A stretch of DNA of 64,000 bases from Aradus depressus (GCA_963662175.1 OY759222.1:19416222-19480221); one strand, 5' to 3'; positions 10,210-20,650 are shown, numbered from the stretch's first letter. The notes: generated by a model from the sequence alone, not told the origin. Numbers and translations: made by a program.

Positions 10210-10440
10210 CTAATCAATATTTCTGAAATTCCAGATGTGGTCAGAACCTGCCTGGACAGTCGGATTTTCTTCTAATTTCACAAAGTACTCTATAAATCCG
10301 CTGTAATCGAATAGAAGCATCCCTCTCCTACCAGAATTACATACATTTATCTTTTCAATAAGAACTTTACGAACAGATAATAATCTTTTTACACCTTGTA
10401 ATCGTGCAAAAAAACGAGGTACCTTCCAACGGAATTTCAC
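10210..10440 (-). pseudogene. Possible decayed exon, unrecognised
   Basis: A 76-codon open frame in AT-rich DNA contains NSGRRGMLLFDYSGFIEYF. This is reminiscent of the exon at 8401-8805 (SDRRKVVMFLFENVKGF). It has only a weak candidate 3' splice site (TTGCACGATTACAAG) and no good donor, and its apparent start is GTG. No AATAAA follows the stop. I read it as a possible degenerate duplicate of the neighbouring exon, with low certainty. Confidence 0.25.
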
Positions 10441-10502
10441 GTTTCAAGGACCCACTCCTAAACACATTTTGATATCTGTCCATGAATGGATTCAAACACA
10501 TA

Positions 10503-12392
10503 CGAGGTGTGTTCAAAAAATAAAGGGAATTTTCGGTTTTTTAAAAGAATTTTATTTATTCGTCTATATTAATGTTATTCCCTTCAAAATAGTCCCCATT
10601 GGGCTATGCCAGCGCTTCTTGCAATCCCCGAAACACTTCTGGAACTCGATCTTTGGAATAGCATTTAGCTCTCTCAGCGATGCGCTTTTAATCTCATTTA
10701 TGCTTGTGAACAACGGCCCTTCAAGATTCTCTTTATTGTTGGGAACAGAAAAAGGTCTCACGGAGCCTTGTCTGGCGAATATGGAGGCTGGGGCATCATT
10801 ACAATGTTGTTTTTGGCCAAAAATTCACGAACAAGCAATGAAGTGTGAGCAGGTGCATTTTTTTTTTTTTTTGCACTGGAGGGGGAAATGCCAGTCACGC
10901 ACATCCAGGGAAGATAGCCCTGGATAGTGTGGGGCTCGAGCCGTTTCTCCATACCCACTAAAACCCCCTCCCTCGCCGATCCTCATTCCCTTCCGCGGAA
11001 CTGGCGGCCTGTCATTACTTCGCGGAAGGGAGGAAGGGTGGCTGGTAACGCCCCTTCTTTTTCTTTTCTTATTGCCGCTACTGTTGTTCCTTGTCAGCCC
11101 TCTCCTGGAGAGCCAACCCACCCATGATGGGCGCTGCAAAATCGCAGCCTTCATCCCACGACTCCTGGGAGTGCAGCATACCGTCCACGTAGCTGGCAGC
11201 AGTCAGTGGGGCGCCCATGCTGCCGCACTCCAGATTTTTCCTTCCCTCCTCAAATCTGGGGCATTTGAGGAGGACATGCTCCGCCGTATCCGTCTCACCA
11301 AGGCACGCGGGGCAGTCTGGTGTTGTTGCTGCCCCGATTTTGTGGAGGTACCCCCGGAACCCACCGTGTCCCGTGAGTACCTGGGTGAGGTGGTAATTCA
11401 CCTCCCCATGCGTCCTGGCGAGCCAAGGCTCGACTCGAGGGATGAGCTGATGGGTCCACCGTCCCTTTGTGGACTTGTCCCATTCTTCCTGCCACTCCCT
11501 AATTGTCCTGGACCTCTCTGGCTCTGCTGGACCAGGGCTGGCCCCCGCATCCTGATAGAAGACCCGGTTTCCCCTGCGGGCGAAGCGCTGCACCACCTCT
11601 TCCACCTGAACCGGGTCTTGTTTCCTCTTGAAGTGTCGCATACGTTCCCGTGCCAGTAGGTCTATGGGGGGCAGCCCAGCAATTACATAGGCAGTGTCGC
11701 CAGAAACTGTTCGGTAGGCGCATGCGACTCTCAGTGCGCTTCGCCTGTGAGCGGGGGCGATCAGCCTCAGGTATGAGGGAATCCTCGTTGCATCTGCCCA
11801 CGTCCGGGCCCCGTGCAGAAGGATGGATGTGCTGACTCCTGCCAGCAGACTTCTCCGAGCAGTGCATTATCGTGGTGCAAAAGCCATGAATTGTTTCGCC
11901 ACAAATCCTGGCGTCTCTTCGGATTGCTTCACACAAACGGCTTTGTAGGTAGTATTTCTTATTGATCGTTTGACCTTGTGACAAGAACTCAAGGTGCACT
12001 ATGCCGTTAAAATCGAAAAACACAGTGAGCATGACCTTCACATTCGACCGCACTCGTCGAGCTTTTATACCACTCGTAAAACCTTTACTCATAGCAGACT
12101 AACCAAAAGCAATATTTAACATTTCTAAAACTTTGCTGCACTTTATTCCATTCTTATAGCAAAATTTAATGCAAATTATCTGATGCCTTTTGTGAACAAA
12201 TAAATAATCGCCGATCGAACCAAAACACATGTAACCTCTTTGACAGCTGACAGCAGACTAAACATCCGGTCTGGCTAACAATGTACAGATACTTTTCAGA
12301 CATGTTTAGCAACACAACGAAAAAATCGCGCGAATCGGACTAATACAACCCGCGAAATTACAAAATTCTCGTTATTTTTTGAACATACCTCG
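10503..12392 (-). mobile_element. mariner transposon, internally deleted, split by an insertion
   Basis: Terminal inverted repeats CGAGGTGTGTTCAAAAAATAA (left) and its near-perfect complement (right, ending at 12392) are flanked by TA on both sides, the mariner/Tc1 target. Minus-strand pieces encode mariner transposase, the DD34D cut-and-paste enzyme. 11868-12092 includes SNVKVMLTVFFDFNG with the first catalytic Asp, then HHDNA with the second. 10540-10852 includes PAHTSLLVREFLAK and PYSPD with the third Asp. The N-terminal DNA-binding half is missing. A TGA follows PYSPDKAP, and the C-terminal part (10564-10761) is in another frame. A 1-kb retrotransposon tail sits inside the second-Asp motif. 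The element is dead, though its ends could still be moved by a relative. Confidence 0.9.
10859..11861 (-). mobile_element. R1-clade-like non-LTR element 3' end inserted in mariner
   Basis: The GC-rich insert begins (plus-strand view) with a run of about 14 T, which is the poly(A) tail of a minus-strand element. It is flanked by GTGCAT at 10853-10858 and 11862-11867, a 6-base target duplication. The frame 11641-11078 encodes the C-terminal region of ORF2, with the zinc-knuckle-like motif CPACLGETDTAEHVLLKCP (C-x2-C-x8-H-x4-C) typical of R1/TRAS-type elements. The reverse transcriptase core is absent, so it is 5' truncated. Other long frames on both strands here are GC-driven shadows. Its position inside the transposase dates it after the mariner. 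Confidence 0.85.
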
Positions 12393-12419
12393 TATTAATA
12401 TCCAGCGGCTCCATAAAAT

Positions 12420-12535
12420 GAGTAGCTTTCAGCCAAGTGGATATGAGCCCAACTCTACTGTCAAAGTCCTAAATTTTGCCTAGCCTAAATTTTTGTTCAT
12501 TTTTGATACGTCGTATTTAAAGAGTACCTGACATC
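12420..12535 (-). repeat. SINE fragment (tail part)
   Basis: This is the complement of the 3' half of the local tRNA-derived SINE. It shares 'atgagcccaactctactgt', 'ctaaattttgcctagcc' and 'agtacctgacat' with the full copy at 44981-45310. The tRNA head is missing. Confidence 0.6.
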
Positions 12536-12559
12536 TATATAATATATATATATATATAT

Positions 12560-13418
12560 TGTAATGATTTTACTTGGGGTCTTTAAAACTCCTATTATTA
12601 AATATGAAAATGATTTTACTTTTGGGGTGAAAGTGCGTAATCAGAAGGTCAGCTAGGCTATAGAGAGTTCAGAGAACAATTTATAAGACAACATACATTT
12701 ATTAAATCAATCATTGACCATATAATAGTGAGGCGTCCCTCAAAGAATCGAACATCTGGAAATTATCAATAAAACATGAAACAATTTATATGATCTTAAA
12801 TGTTCTTGTACCCCCCGCAATATGAAGATATCTATTGATGATCAGTCCGCAATTCGTCTCGATATCGGAGAAAAATGTAAAATAAATGGTTGCGTTACCT
12901 TAAAAGTCTTCTATTTTCAAACCACACTCCAGCCTGCGGTCTCTCATCCAGAATTCACGAAGAGGTGAGGAACTTCCAGTCCCTTGGAAATAGACAGCGG
13001 GGATGCTCTCCCTCCACCAGCTAAAACGAGAGTCTTCTGTCTCCTACGTCAGCTCAAACGGGAGTCTCCTTCCTACGACCACAGCTCAGCCAGGAATGTC
13101 TTCTCCTCCGTCAGCTCAACTCGAAGGTCTGCCTAACACGGCAGCGGTAACTGGAACGTCTGCCTTCTCCGGCAGCTGAACTAGAAGTGTCTACCTCCTC
13201 TGATACCTAAAACAGTAGTGACTGCCTACCTCGGCAGCTCAACTAGTAATCTGCCTCCTCCCACGGTCACTAAAACAGGAGTAGTCTGTCTTCTCCGGCA
13301 CAGGAACAGACTTGAATTTTCATCCCCTCCACTTTATGTATCTTCCAACTAGTGCGCTACTCGTGGTCGCTCTCAGAACTATATCTACCACTAGGTCTCT
13401 GATATCCAATATATCACA
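12560..13418 (-). repeat. Element A 3' LTR
   Basis: 859 bases, the same length as the partner at 16144-17002. Inside are imperfect short repeats around 'gtctgccttctccggcagctgaact'. The neighbouring purine-rich tract at 13419-13430 (minus-strand AAAGGGAGGCAAT) fits a plus-strand priming site. Confidence 0.9.
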
Positions 13419-14224
13419 ATTGCCTCCCTTTGATAAAAAAAATTTCGGAGATACATTTGTTAAGGTAGCGACGTAATTTTTTCTTTTCACTTGATTTTAA
13501 TTTCACTCACTTATGAACACTTCACTATATTACACGGTTACAATCTTATACAATATTACAATTTTTTACAATAATATAATTCAACAATATAATTAACAAT
13601 GGCTTAAAATGGCTTGAATATGTTTGTCTGTCTGTCTGTCTCAATTTTATCAACTTCGTCCTGTCGGCTTATTTAATTAAATTATTTATTAAAATTATTT
13701 ATTCTTCATTATTTATCTATACATGTGCCTTGATAATGAAATTCTTTTTTTTAATTATCAACATTCATTTCCTTGCTATCAAATCTCATTCCAAATACCC
13801 CACTTAGGTATCAATTATTAACGACGACCGACGAAGAATGCTTCCACAGCATTAAAATACTAATAACGACGAAAAATGCTCTCAACGCATTTATATCCAC
13901 AATTACCACAAATATCGACGAAGAATGTCTTTCCTGACATCGTAGATTGGCCCTATTTCGGCTCACAAAATTCTCCATAAACTTCCATATCACTATTTAT
14001 CGTCAAATATCCTTCTCTGTAAAAAAATTACCATTACCATTCCTAATTCTTTACTTCACACCATATTTAATCATCAAGGCATCCAAAAGTAACAATGTTA
14101 ATAAAAATTTCCTTATTTATTTATCTATTATATCTAATCAGCCGACAGTCAAAAGAATTAAAAATATCATGTTTGTTGAGATATCTTTCCAAAGTAAAAC
14201 CCGCCATCGTAACAATGTCCCTAA

Positions 14225-14475
14225 CTTAATTTGATTTCTATGTTATCTCGAAATGTTCTGTCCTGTATGTCATGTTTAGACCTGCAGCCTGCTATCTTAA
14301 TACTGTTTTAAAATTAATTTGATATCTACACTATCTTGAACTATCCTGTCTTGTCAGGTTTAGACCTGCAAGCCGCTATCATAACACTGTTTTAAAATTA
14401 ATTTGATTTCTACATTATCTTGAACGATCCTGTCTAGTATTGTTGTCAGGTTGAAACCTGAAGCCCGCCAAAATG
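14225..14475. repeat. Tandem ~110-bp repeat inside element A
   Basis: Two full copies and a partial third of a unit like 'tttgatttctacattatcttgaac...tcaggtttagacctgcaagccgctat' lie downstream of the ORF, in the untranslated interior. Function unknown. Confidence 0.7.
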
Positions 14476-14679
14476 AAATAACTAAAAAATATTAACACAA
14501 AACAAAACAAAAAAATATATGAACGCTAAACTATATGATACATTATTTACAATTTTTATTTACAAAAGTGCCCAGTATGGATATTTTTCCGATCTTTGAA
14601 AAATACCCAATTACCACTCAACTAGCCGGGGGTTCGTGGGACCCCAAGAATCCTGGTCAATTCCGTCTGCGGCATTAAG

Positions 14680-16041
14680 TTAGTTTCGGGTTCTCCCTTT
14701 GTCAATTTCCTGCGTCAATTTCAAACCTTTTCTCTTATATCTCTTCAAAAGAGAAATATGAAAACGTCCCCTTTTCTGTCCTGTATCTGGGTTAGCTAAA
14801 GTATATGTCGAGGGGCTATGTTTAATTATTACTACATAAGGTCCTTCCCAGTATGTCAATAGTTTAGAAACTTCTTTGTTGTCTTTCGGTATCCTCAATG
14901 ATTTGACTAATACTGATTCCCCCATGATTAATTTTTGAGTTTTATGTTGTCGATCGTCTGTACCTATACGGATAGTATCGTCTTTCTTATGTATGCATTC
15001 AAGTGGAGATATGTATTGGCTTATTGTATCCTCATTCATTTGTACGCACTCGTCTGTCAGTTCTGTTTTCGTGTCTAATATATCTTTTTCTATTTTGACC
15101 CCTTGTTGCACAATTTCCGTAGTTAATTCTTGTCCCTGAATGTCCATGTCAGTCTGTAATTGTTTATTATGACCGGTCACGTCCTCAATTTTTATGCTCA
15201 ATTCTTGGAAACCATTTAGTATATCTGTCCTTAATGATTGTATGTTCTCTGTCATCTCTGTCCTAATTGATGTCATAGTTGATTCCATTATTTCTGTCAT
15301 CTTTGTCATATTTGATTCCATTATTTCTGTCATAATTTTATTATTCGTCCTAATTGATGTCATAGTTGATTCCATTATTTCTGTCATCTCTGTCATTAAC
15401 AATTTATTCTTTTCTGTCATCTCTGTCCTTAACAATTTATGATTCTCTTTTATAGTTTTTATTACTGTTTCTATGTCCGTACTTATTTTATTTTCGATCT
15501 TGTCTATGTTTTGTTTTATACTGTCTTTTGTATCCTCATTCCTTTGTACGCACTCGTCTGTCAGTTCTGTTTTCGTGTCTAATATATCTTTTTCTATCTT
15601 GACCCCTTGTTGCACAATTTTCGTAGTTAACTCCTGTCCCTGAATGTCCATGTCAGTCTGTAATTGTTTATAATGACCGGTCAGGTCCTCAATTTTTATG
15701 TTCAGTTCTTGGAAACCATTTTTTATATATGTCCTTAATGATTGTATGTTCTCTGTCATCTCTGTCCTAATTGATGTCATATTTGATTCCATTCTTTCAT
15801 TACTTTCTGTCATCTTTGTCATTAACAATTTATTATTTTCTTTTATCTCTGTCATAAACCATTTATTATTCTCTGTTATAATTTTCATTACTGTTTCCAT
15901 GTCTAAACTACTGTTTCTGTCTGTCGTCTTTTCTGTTGTTTTGTTTGTTTCTAGTACTAATTCCCCATTTGTCTCTTCGTCATCCCTTTGGTCACCCTCT
16001 GTCATTGACTTACGTATTTTTGACCTTGTAACTTCAGCCAT
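14680..16041 (-). CDS. Element A coiled-coil protein fused to integrase C-terminal module
   Basis: The single ORF has 453 codons and starts 102 bases inside the 5' LTR. Residues 1-340 are a charged, Met/Thr/Glu-rich coiled coil. An internal duplication of about 85 residues appears once near 87-171 and again near 253-337 (both contain TDMDIQGQELTT). Residues about 375-440 match the GPY/F-type C-terminal module of Ty3/Gypsy integrases, with the words MGESVLVKSLRIP, YWEGPYVVI and GRFHISLLKRY. There is no zinc knuckle and no catalytic domain. I infer a Gag-like N-terminus joined to the integrase tail by a large internal deletion. The tail may let the product bind chromatin or a helper integrase. 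The frame is intact. Confidence 0.8.
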   Translation of the reverse strand: MAEVTRSKIRKSMTEGDQRDDEETNGELVLETNKTTEKTTDRNSSLDMETVMKIITENNKWFMTEIKENNKLLMTKMTESNERMESNMTSIRTEMTENIQSLRTYIKNGFQELNIKIEDLTGHYKQLQTDMDIQGQELTTKIVQQGVKIEKDILDTKTELTDECVQRNEDTKDSIKQNIDKIENKISTDIETVIKTIKENHKLLRTEMTEKNKLLMTEMTEIMESTMTSIRTNNKIMTEIMESNMTKMTEIMESTMTSIRTEMTENIQSLRTDILNGFQELSIKIEDVTGHNKQLQTDMDIQGQELTTEIVQQGVKIEKDILDTKTELTDECVQMNEDTISQYISPLECIHKKDDTIRIGTDDRQHKTQKLIMGESVLVKSLRIPKDNKEVSKLLTYWEGPYVVIIKHSPSTYTLANPDTGQKRGRFHISLLKRYKRKGLKLTQEIDKGRTRN

Positions 16042-16120
16042 TTTTAAAATACAAAATAATATAATGGATATAAATCAATATAAATTATAAATTGTTCCCT
16101 TATCTCACGGATTTCTTTCG

Positions 16121-16138
16121 TACCCGGCGCCTCCACCA
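16121..16138 (-). other. Element A primer-binding site
   Basis: Minus-strand TGGTGGAGGCGCCGGGTA lies six bases inside the 5' LTR. It begins TGG, as expected for a complement of a tRNA 3' end CCA. I cannot name the tRNA with confidence. Confidence 0.65.
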
Positions 16139-16143
16139 TAAAT

Positions 16144-17002
16144 TGTAATGATCTTACTTGGGGTCTTTAAAACTCCTATTATTAAATATGAAAATGATTT
16201 TACTTTTGGGGTTAAAGTGAGTAATCAGAAGGTCAGCTAGGCTATAGAGAGTTCAGAGAACAATTTATAAGACAACATACATTTATTAAATCAATCATTG
16301 ACCATATAATAGTGAGGCGTCCCTCAAAGAATCGAACATCTGGAAATTATCAATAAAACATGAAACAATTTATATGATCTTAAATGTTCTTGTACCCCCC
16401 GCAATATGAAGATATCTATTGATGATCAGTCCGCAATTCGTCTCGATGTCGGAGAAAAATGTAAAATAAATGGTTGCGTTACCTTAAAAGTCTTCTATTT
16501 TCAAACCACACTCCAGCCTGCGGTCTCTCATCCAGAATTCACGAAGAGGTGAGGAACTTCCAGTCCCTTGGAAATAGACAGCGGGGATGCTCTCCCTCCA
16601 CCAGCTAAAACGAGAGTCTTCTGTCTCCTACGTCACCTCAAACGGGAGTCTCCTTCTTACGACCACAGCTCAGCCAGGAATGTCTTCTCCTCCGTCAGCT
16701 CAACTCGAAGGTCTGCCTAACACGGCAGCGGTAACTGGAACGTCTGCCTTCTCCGGCAGCTGAACTAGAAGTGTCTACCTCCTCTGACACCTAAAACAGT
16801 AGTGACTGCCTACCTCGGCAGCTCAACTAGTAATCTGCCTCCTCCCACGGTCACTAAAACAGGAGTAGTCTGTCTTCTCCGGCACAGGAACAGACTTGAA
16901 TTTTCATCCCCTCCACTTTATGTATCTTCCAACTAGTGCGCTACTCGTGGTCGCTCTCAGAACTATATCTACCACTAGGTCTCTGATATCCAATATATCA
17001 CA
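16144..17002 (-). repeat. Element A 5' LTR
   Basis: 859-base partner of the LTR at 12560-13418, at about 99 percent identity. TG...CA ends are visible on the minus strand (TGTGATATAT to ATCATTACA). Confidence 0.9.
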
Positions 17003-17013
17003 ATATATATTTA

Positions 17014-18010
17014 TATTAGGGCGTATCGACAAATATTAATAATTGATGGCTCTATGAAAAATCGAAAGTTTAAATGAAAACATTAACTTTGGTCGAATCA
17101 GAATATTTTTCTATTGAGCCTAATTTAGGCGCACGAATTTTGAAAATGTAGTTTTTTGGCATTTTTCGGAAATTTTAACGTTTTTTACATTTTACTCAAA
17201 TTCTTTTCTATTAATACTCAAATCTTACATCATATTTTTGAGATGGTGTATTTTGTGAGAGGAAAATGTCCATATATTGATTAAATTAACTATATTTTCA
17301 ATTTTATAATCATTTTTACATTTGAATAATTGAGAAAATTGAACATTCAAAATAGGTGTTTAATATTTTTATAAATTTACAATAAAATTAAGGTCGGTAG
17401 TCGCTTTTTGTTTCAAGTTGGGGCATCTTTTTACGAGAATCTAAAGTGCTCAGCACTCTTGCATGTCTGGCGTCATACCCATAAATAATTGATGGCTCTA
17501 TGAAAAATCGAAAGTTTAAATGAAAACATCCAAAGCGGTTTATAGGTATGACGCCAGACATGCAAGAGTGCTGAGCACTTTAGATTCTCGTAAAAAGATG
17601 CCCCAACTTGAAACAAAAAGCGACTACCAACCTTAATTTTATTGTAAATTTATAAAAATACTAAACACCTATTTTGAATGTTCAATTTTCTCAATTATTC
17701 AAATGTAAAAATGATTATAAAATTGAAAATATAGTTAATTTAATCAATATATGGACATTTTCCTCTCACAAAATACACCATCTCAAAAATATGATGTAAG
17801 ATTTGAGTATTAATAGAAAATAATTTGAGTAAAATGTAAAAAACGTTAAAATTTCCGAAAAATTCCAAAAAACTACATTTTCAAAATTCGTGCGCCTAAA
17901 TTAGGCTCAATAGAAAAATATTCTGATTCGACCAAAGTTAATGTTTTCATTTAAACTTTCGATTTTTCATAGAGCCATCAATTATTAATATTTGTCGATA
18001 CGCCCTAATA
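17014..18010. mobile_element. Near-perfect 1-kb palindrome (fold-back element)
   Basis: Two 466-base arms (17014-17479 and 17545-18010) are complementary with only a handful of mismatches. They are separated by a 65-base loop. The outer ends are TATTAGGGCGTATCGAC and its complement, set in TA-rich DNA. The loop repeats about 45 bases of the arm (from 'aataattgatggctctatg'), so the element seems to have been built by inverted duplication. No reading frame is present. It is probably a fold-back or long-TIR MITE. The low divergence of the arms suggests recent origin or gene conversion. Confidence 0.9.
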
Positions 18011-18041
18011 TATATATATACATATATAATATATACGTATG

Positions 18042-18123
<82 letters not shown>

Positions 18124-18125
18124 CG
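18011..18125. repeat. TA dinucleotide microsatellite
   Basis: Almost pure (TA)n with a few interruptions follows the palindrome directly. No coding content. Confidence 0.95.
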
Positions 18126-18870
18126 TTAAATAAGATTGACGTCCTGTAAGTGGTTTTTAAAAATAGTTTATTTAACAATACAACGCATCTATTAACGTAT
18201 GTGCATTAAATGAGAGAGAGGTGTCCACTCGGAAGGAGCTTCAACAGAACTAGTCGGAGCAAGATGGAGCCATGGCTTGCTCTCTAAGATTGAAAACAAT
18301 TCTTGGAACATTCTGGGAGTCAACATGATATGGCTGCAGGTGGCCATATGATCCCAGTAGGTCGGCAGAAAATGAATATTTGTATTGTGATGTTTAAAAA
18401 AAATACACACATTAAAATGATTAAATTATTAATATAAAAAAATTAATTATATTTATTTTTCTATAAAAAGCAAATTTCTTGTAAAACAAATGAGTAAAAA
18501 AACAAAACACGGCCATCAGCTGTTTTTTAGTGTGTGGAGAGACGAGTCGAGGTCTGGATGGTGAGACGGGCTGAGTAAAGATGGAGAGTGGTGTTTAGGC
18601 TTAAGTTGTGATGAACTAAATAGGAGTGAATTGACAGTGAAATCGCTCCGAAAAGAATGTACTGTTGTTTGTTTATATGTACAGGATATATGCCCAGAAA
18701 TATATAGCTTAAATTTAAAGAAGGACCAAAAATATAAAACAGAAAAAAAATTGAAATAGTTTAAAGAATTTAGATTTTCTTTTGATTTTTGTTTGTTTCA
18801 ATGTTTAGTATCTTTATTTAATAATGTAGATGATTTAAAAAAATAAATCCAAATTATTGGTTCTCGTAAA
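18126..18870. other. No clear gene; minus-strand frame at 18192-18410 doubtful
   Basis: A minus-strand frame of 72 codons ends at 18192, with AATAAA a little further on. I find no 3' splice site in front of it and its start is not an ATG with context. The rest is AT-rich and becomes recognisable as LTR-derived only from 18874. I see nothing else to support. Confidence 0.4.
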
Positions 18871-18873
18871 TTA

Positions 18874-19141
18874 TATTCTATTCATTTTCCCTGTTGGCCC
18901 AGTAAGATAATTTGAAAACCTTTGGATTAGATTTAATATTATTGAAAACAATTAAAAATGGCATCTCTTTAGAAATCCAAATGAAAAGTTTGTTAATTGA
19001 ATTTTTTTAAAAATACATGCACTTTCTTTAAAATTGCACGTCTTGAACTTTTGATGTTTTTTAGGGCCCTTTTCGGAAATTACTGTACAAATCAAAATTT
19101 AGTTACAGACCAAAGAGATAAACATTTCTACAGGAAATGTG
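18874..19141 (+). repeat. Decayed LTR fragment related to element C
   Basis: In plus-strand orientation this matches the complement of the element C LTR over its inner part. Shared words in order are 'attctattcat', 'ccctgttg', 'aacctttggattaga', 'gtttgtt' then 'aattgaattttttt', 'ttgcacgtctt', 'tttttagggc' and 'ttctacaggaaatgtg'. Divergence is substantial, so this is an old solo or truncated copy in the opposite orientation. Confidence 0.75.
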
Positions 19142-19320
19142 TTAATTTATTGTTTATTAATTTTTTCTTTTTGTTTTAATTATTAATATTTTGTTTATTT
19201 TATTATTATTTCATTATTATTAATTCAATTATATTCATTTTACTTATATTTTTTTGAATTATTATAATTTTATATTAACATTTTCTTTTTTACCACAATA
19301 TACATATATAATATATATGC

Positions 19321-19798
19321 TACGGGTAAAGTTAGATTAACGGTTAAACCTAGGATTACCCGGGTAAACTGCGTAGTACCCGCTGCCGCTTGGTTAAAGT
19401 CCGAAATATAATTGAAATAGTTCACGTACCCGCGTAAAGTATATGTTAAAGCTAGAACCTGTACTACTTCAAATATAGGAACGACGGGAGGGGCAGATAT
19501 ATCGTCCCGCCGGCGGAACGCCGGCAAATACGTCCCCAAATTTTGTAATATTTCGATTTATGTTTGTTCTAGGAATTTATGTACCCAGATGAATGATTAT
19601 CGCTGTTAGACAGCTTACAACAATGGAAACTGAGGTGTGGTCGAGCTAATTAATAAGTACCTAATCTTTATAGTGGAACATACGTCCACTAATGGCCTTG
19701 TCATTATTAGTATACCCAACTTTAACCAAGCGGCAGCGGGCACTACGCAGTTTACCTGGGTAATCCTAGGTTTAACCGTTAATCTAACTTTACCCGTA
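19321..19798. mobile_element. MITE with 80-bp terminal inverted repeats
   Basis: The left arm 19321-19400 begins TACGGGTAAAGTTAGATTAA. The right arm 19719-19798 is its near-perfect complement. The element is about 478 bases long, has no transposase, and sits between TA-rich flanks. Frames on either strand come from the arms and are not genes. The superfamily is undetermined because the TA-rich flank hides the target duplication. Confidence 0.85.
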
Positions 19799-20200
19799 AC
19801 ATATATATTATATACGACACTATATTACGTATATATTATATACGACACTATATGACGTAGGTACATGTAATATACGTCACTCCACAGTGCGGCTCACGGC
19901 CAGGCCTTTACCGCATTGCCTCAACTTTTTCCTCTATTTATTTCCTTTAACATTTAACCATCGTCGTGTGGTGCACTCTGACAATATAATGACTCTAACT
20001 TGGCCTATTTTAGGAACATACGTTGACATTTAGCTTGGCTTTAAATTTACTTAAAACGTCAAATTTAAGGAAATATCAAGAAGAAAAAAATTGATGCTGT
20101 AAACCTTTCTTCTGTAATACTTTTGTAGTTAAAGTTGACTCATCCCAATACTGTAGCCAATGACGTGCGATGACTTAAAAATATAGTGTTTTTTTTTTAA
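19799..20200. other. No gene recognised
   Basis: The first part repeats 'tatattatatacgacactatat' twice near 19805-19860. The remainder is plain intron-like AT-rich sequence leading to the donor of the exon at 20207. Confidence 0.4.
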
Positions 20201-20206
20201 GCTTAC

Positions 20207-20404
20207 TTCAAATCCAATTTCGAAGTTCTGTGTTTTGCTTTTGTCTTCCTTCTGTGATATATTTTTTACTTTGAACTCAACAGTATTCTGGCAAGTGTAG
20301 CTTTCTGTAGTTTTCCCTTTTCTTGATTTGAATACTGGATTTCCCCATGAACATTTCCCCCTCTGGAGTGGTGTTTTATCAGGGGGACATAATAATATAA
20401 AGTC
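20207..20404 (-). CDS. Internal exon 3, 66 codons, phase 0/0, unrecognised
   Basis: The exon has a consensus 3' splice site (minus strand TTTTTTCAG) at 20405 and a consensus donor (GAA then GTAAGC) at 20207. It holds exactly 66 open codons starting DFILLCPPDKTPLQ and ending KTQNFEIGFE. It contains no Met, so an ATG-based search misses it. Three cysteines (LLC, GKC, YTC) and Lys/Ser/Thr-rich sequence suit an extracellular domain. Its second half resembles exon 2: EFKVKNISQKEDKSKTQNF against EFEIAIPRKKKGKWNF. It accepts the phase-0 end of exon 2, and its own phase-0 end fits the exon at 8401-8805. A frame of 69 codons on the same strand in another register is a shadow. Function unknown. Confidence 0.6.
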
Positions 20405-20479
20405 CTGAAAAAATTAATAAAAATAGTTGCAATACACTTCGTCCATTCATTTATAAATAGAAACTTTATATGCATTAAA

Positions 20480-20650
20480 GATACAAAAATGAAGTTTTCG
20501 GTGATTCACTTGTGATGTATTTCCCCAGCACGAATTAATCAATTATGCTTTCGCTCTCCCGCCAAAGCCAAAAATTTACATATTCTTTCTATCGGGAGTT
20601 ATTGTGATCACACACACACACATGGGACACACACTGACAGACAGAATTTT
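20480..20650. repeat. Dispersed repeat fragment plus CA microsatellite
   Basis: Words shared with the dispersed family at 5240-6130 and 9330-9900 include 'cacgaattaatcaatta', 'tcggtgattcac' and 'atcgggagttattgtg'. A short CACACA run follows at 20612-20624. Confidence 0.5.

Larger units (their letters stand above)
12560..17002 (-). mobile_element. Element A: non-autonomous LTR retrotransposon, complete
   Basis: Two 859-base direct repeats (12560-13418 and 16144-17002) begin TGTAATGAT and end ATATATCACA in plus-strand view. They differ at only about seven positions and are flanked by ATAT on both sides, inside a TA microsatellite. The coding strand is minus. The right LTR is therefore the 5' one, followed by a primer-binding site at 16121-16138 (TGGTGGAGGCGCCGGGTA). 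A purine tract AAAGGGAGG lies before the left LTR. The interior holds a single ORF and no protease, reverse transcriptase or RNase H. It must rely on proteins supplied elsewhere. LTR identity near 99 percent implies recent movement. Confidence 0.92.

Noticed and set aside
11072..11659. Long plus-strand frame over the R1-type insert
   Set aside because: The minus strand of the same bases encodes the recognisable ORF2 C-terminus with its Cys/His motif. The plus frame is a GC-driven shadow.
15194..16090. Plus-strand hydrophobic frames (VIVDSIISVI repeats)
   Set aside because: They are complements of the element A coiled-coil repeats and would look like membrane proteins only by composition.
18192..18410. 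72-codon minus-strand frame followed by AATAAA
   Set aside because: No AG acceptor exists upstream for many bases, and the start is not a credible ATG. Kept only as doubtful.
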